Assembly: GCA_947175435.1 (NCBI GenBank)
Contig: CAMWMS010000009.1
Coordinates: 1-35,226 of the forward strand
From: an uncultured Lachnospiraceae bacterium
GTDB taxonomy: Bacteria; Bacillota; Clostridia; Lachnospirales; Lachnospiraceae
Direction: 5' to 3'
Length of the DNA: 35,226 nt
The position numbers and the translations under genes were made by a program. Shown here one piece after another: positions 29,854-35,226 of this stretch (position 1 is its first letter; every line of letters starts with the position of its first letter). The notes under the pieces are model-generated. The model worked only from the letters and a program-made list of their open reading frames with translations. It was not told the DNA's origin and did no database searches.

Positions 29854-32058
29854 GTGAAAAAAAGAACAATTGCAGCGTTTATGGCGATGGTGCTGCTTAC
29901 CGGTACGCTGAGCGCGTGCGGCGCGGGACAAACGAACGATGAAGCTATAACGGAAGAGACTTCTGACGGGCAGCAGGAACAGGCGAAAAACGAAAGCGGG
30001 GAAGCAGCCGAAACGGCTGCAGGCGATACACAGTTCGGTCAGAGCACGGCAACGATTCGGGAGATCGGGATCACGCCCTGCGTAGAGCCCTATACGGTGG
30101 AACCTGATCTGAGCAATATAGATAACTCGTGGCAGTTCTGGTACGACGATGATGTCAGGGAGAAGCTGGTGAAGAATGGATTTGTCGTGCGCGCAGGGGG
30201 CAGCGCCGAGTTTTTTGAGGAATATGAGCAGAATCGGTATCTGCAGCAGGCCAGCTTCGTGACGGTGGATTCTTTGATGCATACCTATCATTTGTATTTC
30301 GGGCATCTTCTGAAAAATGTGGAGCGGGACTATCTGTCGGACCGGCTAGGACAGTTGAGCCGGCAAATGCTGGCGGACAGCAAGGAAGCTTATGATCGGC
30401 TGAAAGGCAGTGAGTGGGAGAGCGCGGCAAAGCGCAACGTCGCTTTTTTCACCGTAGGAGCGAAGCTGCTTGATGACAGCACGGAGGTAGAGGATTATGT
30501 GAAAGACTCCGTGCAGTATGAACTGGGCTGTATCGAAGAGTCGGAGGATATCTTCGAGTCATCGATTACCGGTGAGATGGAGGATTATACGCAGTACATA
30601 CCGCGAGGCTATTATGAGGGTGATGAGGCGCTGGAACGGTATTTTAAGGCGATGATGTGGTATGGCAGGATTCACTTTGAGCAGGATAAGGAGGACCTGG
30701 ACAGAAGCGCACTGTTGATTTCACAGGCACTTTCGGAGGATAAGCAGGCTTATGAGCTCTGGCAGTCGATCTATGACGTGACGGCCTTTTTCACAGGAGA
30801 GAGTGACGATGCGGACGTGACGGATTATCTTCCGATCATACGGGAGGCATACGGAGAGAATATCACAACTGACACACTTGTCGGAAATGAAAAGGCGTTT
30901 GAACAATTTCATTCCATGACGGCTATGCTGCAGATCCCGCAGATCAATTCCGTGCCCATCGGGGACGGGGAGGACAATGTGATTCCGGGTTTCCGGTTTA
31001 TGGGACAGCGGTTCAGTGTGGATGCCGCAATCATGCAGAAGCTGATCTACAGCGATGTGAAGGAGAACAGTGCCGGGGATAAGCGTATGCTTCCGGACGT
31101 GCTGGATGTTCCGGCGGCGCTCGGCAGTGATACGGCGCTTGCGATTCTGGAGGAGAGCGGTGCGGCAGAGTATCGCCGATATTCCGAGAATATGGAGCGG
31201 CTCAGGAGTGTTCTGGGAGAGGAAGATCAGGACAGGTGGTCGGCAAGCCTGTATGCCGGCTGGCTCAATACGCTCCGTCCCTTATTGGAGGTAAAAAGTG
31301 AGGGATATCCGATGTTCATGCAGGGAGAAGAGTGGGCGAAGAAGAATCTGGAGTGCTTTGCGGGCAGCTTCACGGAGTTAAAGCACGATACCATACTTTA
31401 TACGAAGCAGGTTATGGCCGAGATGGGCGGCGGTTATGAAGAGGAACCGGACGACAGAGGATATGTGGAGCCGGAACCGCTGGTGTATGCCAGATTTGCC
31501 GAGTTGTCAGACAGGACAGCAGAGGGACTGAAGAAATATGGAATGCTCAGTGCTGCGGAGGAAGAGAATCTCTCCCGTCTGTCACAAATCGCGGATCAGC
31601 TGTTGACGATCTCGAAGAAAGAACTCCTGGATGAAGTGCCCACGGAGGAAGAATTTGAGTTTATCAGAAGTTACGGCGGTAATATCGAGCATTTCTGGTA
31701 TGAGGCAGTTAAAGATCAGGCAGACGATCCCGATCAGATATTCAGTGAGGAGTATCAGGCGGCGATCGTGGTGGATATCGCAACAGACCCTAACGGCACC
31801 GTGCTGGAAGCGGCGACGGGAAGACCTTCCTTTATGGACGTGATCGTGAAAGTAGACGGTAAGCTGAAGATCGCCAGAGGAAGCGTCTATACCTTTTATC
31901 AGTTTGACTGGCCGATGAACGACCGGCTGACAGATTCGAAGTGGCAGACGATGATGGGCATACGGCCCGACGAGGAAGGAGTCTATCACTATGAGAACAA
32001 GCCGGTAAAACAGCCGGCGTGGACGGACAGTTATCGGTATCGGTATGAATGGGAATAG
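29854..32058 (+). CDS. DUF3160 family lipoprotein
   Basis: A 734-residue exported lipoprotein: basic start VKKRTIAAF, a hydrophobic core and the lipobox LSAC with Cys22, then an acidic, Gln/Glu-rich spacer to about residue 65. The rest matches the DUF3160 family, seen in FVTVDSLMHTYHLYFGHLL, YDVTAFFTGESDD, IPGFRFMGQRFSVDA and a C-terminal MDVIVKVDGKLKIARGSVY. GGGGAGG lies 8 bases before the GTG at 29854; the TTG at 29830 is upstream of that signal. The function of DUF3160 is unknown. Its gene end overlaps the next gene by 14 bp, so the two are cotranscribed. Confidence 0.88.
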   Translation: MKKRTIAAFMAMVLLTGTLSACGAGQTNDEAITEETSDGQQEQAKNESGEAAETAAGDTQFGQSTATIREIGITPCVEPYTVEPDLSNIDNSWQFWYDDDVREKLVKNGFVVRAGGSAEFFEEYEQNRYLQQASFVTVDSLMHTYHLYFGHLLKNVERDYLSDRLGQLSRQMLADSKEAYDRLKGSEWESAAKRNVAFFTVGAKLLDDSTEVEDYVKDSVQYELGCIEESEDIFESSITGEMEDYTQYIPRGYYEGDEALERYFKAMMWYGRIHFEQDKEDLDRSALLISQALSEDKQAYELWQSIYDVTAFFTGESDDADVTDYLPIIREAYGENITTDTLVGNEKAFEQFHSMTAMLQIPQINSVPIGDGEDNVIPGFRFMGQRFSVDAAIMQKLIYSDVKENSAGDKRMLPDVLDVPAALGSDTALAILEESGAAEYRRYSENMERLRSVLGEEDQDRWSASLYAGWLNTLRPLLEVKSEGYPMFMQGEEWAKKNLECFAGSFTELKHDTILYTKQVMAEMGGGYEEEPDDRGYVEPEPLVYARFAELSDRTAEGLKKYGMLSAAEEENLSRLSQIADQLLTISKKELLDEVPTEEEFEFIRSYGGNIEHFWYEAVKDQADDPDQIFSEEYQAAIVVDIATDPNGTVLEAATGRPSFMDVIVKVDGKLKIARGSVYTFYQFDWPMNDRLTDSKWQTMMGIRPDEEGVYHYENKPVKQPAWTDSYRYRYEWE

Positions 32059-33493
32059 AGCGCGAATGAGAAAAGTACTGTTGTGCATAATGGCGTTGGT
32101 GGGAACCGGCGCCGTTTTGTATATGCTGTGGATGAACGGAACTTTTTTGCCCCGCTGGATCAGGTGGGAGAGTGGGATAAGCTGTGATCCGGCAGGAAAA
32201 TATGAAATTACGCTGGAACAGAAAAAGGTTTCTGTTATATATGACACAAATGTCATATGGACTTCTCCGAAGGGAGTCAAAGTGCAGAGCGTTTTATCTG
32301 CGGATATAGACGGCGATAAGACGGAGGAAATGATTCTGCTTTGCTGGAAAATCGGACGGTATGGCAGGAGCAAACCGTTCTGGGTGGAGAAGGATGAGAA
32401 GAAGTGGTCTCAGCATATCTTCGTATACGGACTGCATGAAGGGGAAGTCAGACCGAAGTGGATGTCTTCGTATATCGGGCAGGATGTCGTAGAGATGACC
32501 GTGCGGGAGGGCACAAGGCAGCTTCTGCTGACTGATCCTGATGGTGGATTGAGCAGTTGGATCTGGGATTCGTGGGGATTTGCAAAAGAAACGACAGAAG
32601 TGTCATTTGTTGCGTTTGGTGATAACTTGATTCATGAACCATTATATCGGTATAGCTTACATAATGATGGAAACTTTGACTTTTTATTTGAAAATATAAA
32701 GGAGACCATTGCTAAGAGCGATATTGCCGTGATCAATCAGGAGACCCCGCTTACCGATGATCCTGCCATGTACGGTGATTATCCGCGGTTCGGCACACCG
32801 GCGCAGGTGGGGGAGGCAATAGCGGATGCCGGGTTTGATGTGGTGGCATGTGCCACTAATCATGCCCTTGACCGGGGAATGGCGGGGATTGATTTTACGA
32901 AGAAGTTTTTTGAGGAGCGTAATATTATTTGTCTCGGGATACAGACCGGAGAGGAGAGGGAATACAAACCATATGACATGATTGTCAGAAATGGAATCCG
33001 GTTTGCGATGCTCAACTATACATACGGCACAAACGGAATCGGGATTCCTGAGGAGGTCCCTGATTCGGTGCATCTGCTTGCCGACGAAGACAGGGTCAGA
33101 GAGGATATCGGGGAGGCAAAATCACAAAGCGATGTCGTAATCGTTTTTGCACATTGGGGGACGGAATATGAGGAGGAACCCGATGATTTTCAGAAGAAGT
33201 GGGCGGAGATTTTCCTGGAGAGTGGAGTGGATGTAGTCATCGGCACCCATCCTCATGCGCTGCAGCCTTATGAAGTCCTGCGGGATGACAGCGGACATGA
33301 GATGTTGGTTTATTATTCCATCGGAAACTACATCAGCGCCCAGCCGGAGCAGTCCTGTGTGAAGGGCGGCATGGCTGAATTTACCGTATCGCTCACGGCC
33401 GACGGGTACGCGGTTACCGAATATAATCTCAGGCCACTTGCGATAACGTGGCAGGAGGGCGGGAAGTGCACGGTGGATTTTGCACAGCCGTAA
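32045..33493 (+). CDS. CapA-family (PGA_cap) metallophosphatase-like protein, membrane-anchored
   Basis: A 482-residue protein with an N-terminal membrane anchor (VLLCIMALVGTGAVLYMLWM), a short beta domain of about 130 residues with an FG-GAP-like ADIDGDKTEEMILL, and a CapA/PGA_cap domain from about residue 180: FVAFGDNLIHEPLY, NQETPLTDD, CATNHALDRGMAG, FAHWGTEYE and GTHPHALQPYE, with metal-binding Asp, Asn and His positions intact. CapA proteins are linked to poly-gamma-glutamate capsule production, but many are of unknown role and no capB or capC gene is here. It overlaps the DUF3160 gene; the ATG at 32066 is an alternative start. Confidence 0.87.
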   Translation: MNGNRARMRKVLLCIMALVGTGAVLYMLWMNGTFLPRWIRWESGISCDPAGKYEITLEQKKVSVIYDTNVIWTSPKGVKVQSVLSADIDGDKTEEMILLCWKIGRYGRSKPFWVEKDEKKWSQHIFVYGLHEGEVRPKWMSSYIGQDVVEMTVREGTRQLLLTDPDGGLSSWIWDSWGFAKETTEVSFVAFGDNLIHEPLYRYSLHNDGNFDFLFENIKETIAKSDIAVINQETPLTDDPAMYGDYPRFGTPAQVGEAIADAGFDVVACATNHALDRGMAGIDFTKKFFEERNIICLGIQTGEEREYKPYDMIVRNGIRFAMLNYTYGTNGIGIPEEVPDSVHLLADEDRVREDIGEAKSQSDVVIVFAHWGTEYEEEPDDFQKKWAEIFLESGVDVVIGTHPHALQPYEVLRDDSGHEMLVYYSIGNYISAQPEQSCVKGGMAEFTVSLTADGYAVTEYNLRPLAITWQEGGKCTVDFAQP

Positions 33494-33554
33494 GAGACGG
33501 CTTGCATATTTCCACAAAATATAGTATATATAGATAGACCGTAGTGCAACAGAA

Positions 33555-33655
33555 TAACAGGGGCGCTGGACACAAGTCTGGCTGAGATGCAGAGGCGTAA
33601 TGTCGCTTCCGGTCCCTTGAACCTGATCCGGGTAATGCCGGCGTAGGAAGAATAT
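33555..33655 (+). promoter_or_regulatory. TPP riboswitch (THI element) aptamer
   Basis: The conserved blocks of the thiamine-pyrophosphate aptamer are present in order: GGGGCGCTGG near 33560, GGCTGAGA (33580-33587), a variable stem, CCCTTGAACCTGATCCGG (33614-33631) and GTAATGCCGGCGTAGGAAG (33632-33650). It lies in the leader of a thiT-like gene, which fits thiamine-dependent control. Confidence 0.93.
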
Positions 33656-33686
33656 TCGACGTAGCAGTCTGACTGTAGGTCGGACT

Positions 33687-33755
33687 GTGACTATTTGAGC
33701 AACAGAATAGTAGTCGTTTTTTTCGTACCGCGTTATGCCTGAATGCACGCGGTAC
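33687..33755 (+). terminator. Expression platform of the TPP riboswitch: terminator and second hairpin
   Basis: GACTATT (33689-33695) pairs with AGTAGTC (33709-33715, one G-U), followed by seven T (33717-33723), a terminator that ligand binding could favour. A second perfect hairpin, GTACCGCGT (33725-33733) with ACGCGGTAC (33747-33755), follows and ends 8 bases before the AGGAGG of the next gene. Confidence 0.7.
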
Positions 33756-33777
33756 ATTTTATCAGGAGGAAACGACT

Positions 33778-34368
33778 ATGGCACAAAAAACAAACAAAAT
33801 CCGTGCGCTGACTGAGGGCGCTATCATGATCGCTGCGGCGACTGTACTGGGATATTTTCGGATATTCCGTTTTCCGTTCGGCGGTTCCGTTGATCTGGCA
33901 CTGGTACCGATTCTGGTGTACTGCTTACGCTGGGGACCGCGGTATTCGCTGCTGTGCTGTTTTGTCAACGGTGTGCTGCAGTATTTTCTGGGCGGAGGCA
34001 TTGCGATCTCATGGCAGTCCATGCTGCTTGATTATGTGGTGGCTTATACGTTAGTATTCTTATGCGGATTCGGCGCCGGTAAGAAATTGGGCTGGCTGTG
34101 GGGCACCGTTCTGGGGTCCTTCGGACGATGGATATCACTGACCCTGTCAGGGGGACTATTGTGGTATATGTATATGCCTGAGACTTTTCTGGGGATGCCG
34201 ATGGTGAACCCGTGGGTATATTCCATATTGTTAAACGGCGTGCTTGTGCTTGCCGTGATGGCGGTTGATCTTGTCGTGCTGGGCGCCATGCAGAGTGTTC
34301 CGGCGCTTCGACGGCTGGTTTTAGCCTGTCAGACGGAAAAGAAGTGCAAGTCTGAAACAGAACAATAG
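33778..34368 (+). CDS. thiT: ThiT-like thiamine ECF transporter substrate-binding subunit
   Basis: A 196-residue membrane protein with about six hydrophobic segments, the usual size of the S component of an energy-coupling-factor vitamin transporter. RALTEGAIMIAAATVLGYF and FPFGGSVDLALVPI resemble ThiT, and WGPRYSLLCCFVNGVLQYF contains conserved aromatic and asparagine positions around the thiamine site. The TPP riboswitch directly upstream strongly supports thiamine or a precursor as substrate. AGGAGG lies 8 bases before the ATG. The shared EcfA/EcfT energizing module is not in the window. Confidence 0.92.
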   Translation: MAQKTNKIRALTEGAIMIAAATVLGYFRIFRFPFGGSVDLALVPILVYCLRWGPRYSLLCCFVNGVLQYFLGGGIAISWQSMLLDYVVAYTLVFLCGFGAGKKLGWLWGTVLGSFGRWISLTLSGGLLWYMYMPETFLGMPMVNPWVYSILLNGVLVLAVMAVDLVVLGAMQSVPALRRLVLACQTEKKCKSETEQ

Positions 34369-34472
34369 CTTCGGTTGACTTCGCGTTCAGAGCAGGCGTG
34401 TTCAGGCATTATGAAATGTATGGGAGATATTCTGTCAGGCAATGTGCAAAAGAGACGGCGGAGGGGCGTATT

Positions 34473-35226
34473 ATGTTCAAGAAATATAGACAAACAGACT
34501 TTTTATCCGGAGATATTTTCCTGCCGATGATACAGTTTGCGATTCCGCTTCTTTTTTCTACGTTGTTTCAGCAATTATATAATACGATCGACACGCTGAT
34601 TGTCGGGCGTACATTAGGAGAGGCGGCGCTGGCGGCGATCGGTGCATCCTCGCCGATTTATGATATGTTGATAGGGTTTGCGCTGGGATTCGGCAACGGT
34701 CTTGCCATTGTGACGGCCCGGTGTTTCGGTTCCCGAGATGAGAAGATGTTAAAGGATTCCGCTGCCGCGGCTATGGTGATCGGTGTGGCTGTCGTGGTGC
34801 TGATTACCTTGCTGTCGCAGGTTGTGTTGAGGCCACTATTGCAGATCTTACATACGCCGGAGGAAGTGATAGATGAGGCGTACCGGTATATCTCTATCAT
34901 CACGCGATATACGCTGGTTATGTTTGCTTACAATTTATGTGCGGGATTGCTGCGGGCGATCGGCAACAGCCTTATGCCGCTCATCTTTCTGATTATTTCG
35001 TCCTTTGCCAATATTGTGCTGGATTATGTGTTTATTGTGGTCATGGGCAGAGGACTTGGCGGGGCTGCCGAAGCGACAGCGATTGCACAGGGCATTTCCG
35101 TGCTGCTCTGCCTGATTTATATTGCGAAAGCAGTACCCATTTTGATACCGAAAAAGGAAAACTTCAAGGTCGATATGCCTTTATATAAGGAAATGACGGC
35201 GCAAGGGTTTTCCACGGCATTTATGA
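34473..35226 (+). CDS. MATE-family efflux transporter (5' part, cut by window edge)
   Basis: An open frame of 251 codons running off the window. The N-terminus (MFKKYRQTDFLSGDIFLPMI, FAIPLLFSTLFQQLYNTID) and the following hydrophobic segments match the MATE family of cation-coupled multidrug efflux carriers; TLIVGRTLGEAALAAIG and GFGNGLAIVTARCFGSRDE are typical of its first half. GGAGGGG lies 6 bases before the ATG at 34473. It starts 104 bp after thiT, with no clear terminator between, so readthrough from the thiT transcript is possible. Substrate unknown. Confidence 0.9.
   Translation, partial: MFKKYRQTDFLSGDIFLPMIQFAIPLLFSTLFQQLYNTIDTLIVGRTLGEAALAAIGASSPIYDMLIGFALGFGNGLAIVTARCFGSRDEKMLKDSAAAAMVIGVAVVVLITLLSQVVLRPLLQILHTPEEVIDEAYRYISIITRYTLVMFAYNLCAGLLRAIGNSLMPLIFLIISSFANIVLDYVFIVVMGRGLGGAAEATAIAQGISVLLCLIYIAKAVPILIPKKENFKVDMPLYKEMTAQGFSTAFM

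Overview
The window looks like a chromosomal segment of a spore-forming, possibly flagellated Clostridia species, most likely a Lachnospiraceae relative. Support comes from the GlgC/GlgD pair, strong AGGAGG ribosome binding sites, a TPP riboswitch driving thiT, a PdaB-type polysaccharide deacetylase, a TnpV family protein and a large Tn4451/Tn5397-like serine recombinase. This is inference from gene content; no rRNA, tRNA or CRISPR array was seen.

Layout. 1-1689: end of an EAL (c-di-GMP phosphodiesterase) gene, convergent with a LacI-family repressor. 2001-5793: sugar operon (XylB-like kinase, DUF4867 protein, L-fucose/L-arabinose isomerase family enzyme) with a promoter and a LacI-type palindrome in front and two terminators behind. 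5943-9135: a tandem FliD-C-like protein, a PfoR-type membrane protein and a small membrane protein. 9193-21718: a PdaB-like deacetylase gene split in two by an 11.5 kb element. 21960-24307: glgC-glgD. 24537-25827: Uma2 protein and a DUF3791/DUF3990 toxin-antitoxin-like pair. 25838-29599: domain-permuted GH3 glycosidase convergent with an MFS transporter. 29854-33493: DUF3160 lipoprotein and CapA-like protein. 33555-34368: TPP riboswitch and thiT. 34473-end: start of a MATE transporter.

Main result: the two ends of the deacetylase gene lie 11.5 kb apart, each bordered by the same 10-bp sequence TGGGGGAATG (9631-9640 and 21137-21146). Joining the flanks through this core restores one open frame of about 339 codons with the catalytic domain intact. 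The element carries an intact large serine recombinase preceded by a 58-codon gene, an XRE repressor, a second XRE-like protein, a frameshifted tnpV, a SymE remnant, a PIN toxin-like gene with a small partner, and a very large BspA-type repeat surface protein. The ends form an imperfect inverted repeat in the predicted circle, centred on GA, the dinucleotide known for TnpX/TndX crossovers. The host gene belongs to a family linked to spore formation and excision would restore it precisely, so the element may behave like the skin element of sigK. Regulated excision is a hypothesis; the split gene and the matching ends are directly visible.

The surface-protein cargo has a second possible switch. 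Its signal-peptide segment and its repeat body are in different frames, separated at a run of seven A residues, and one extra A (or a -1 slip) would fuse them into a protein of about 2000 residues.
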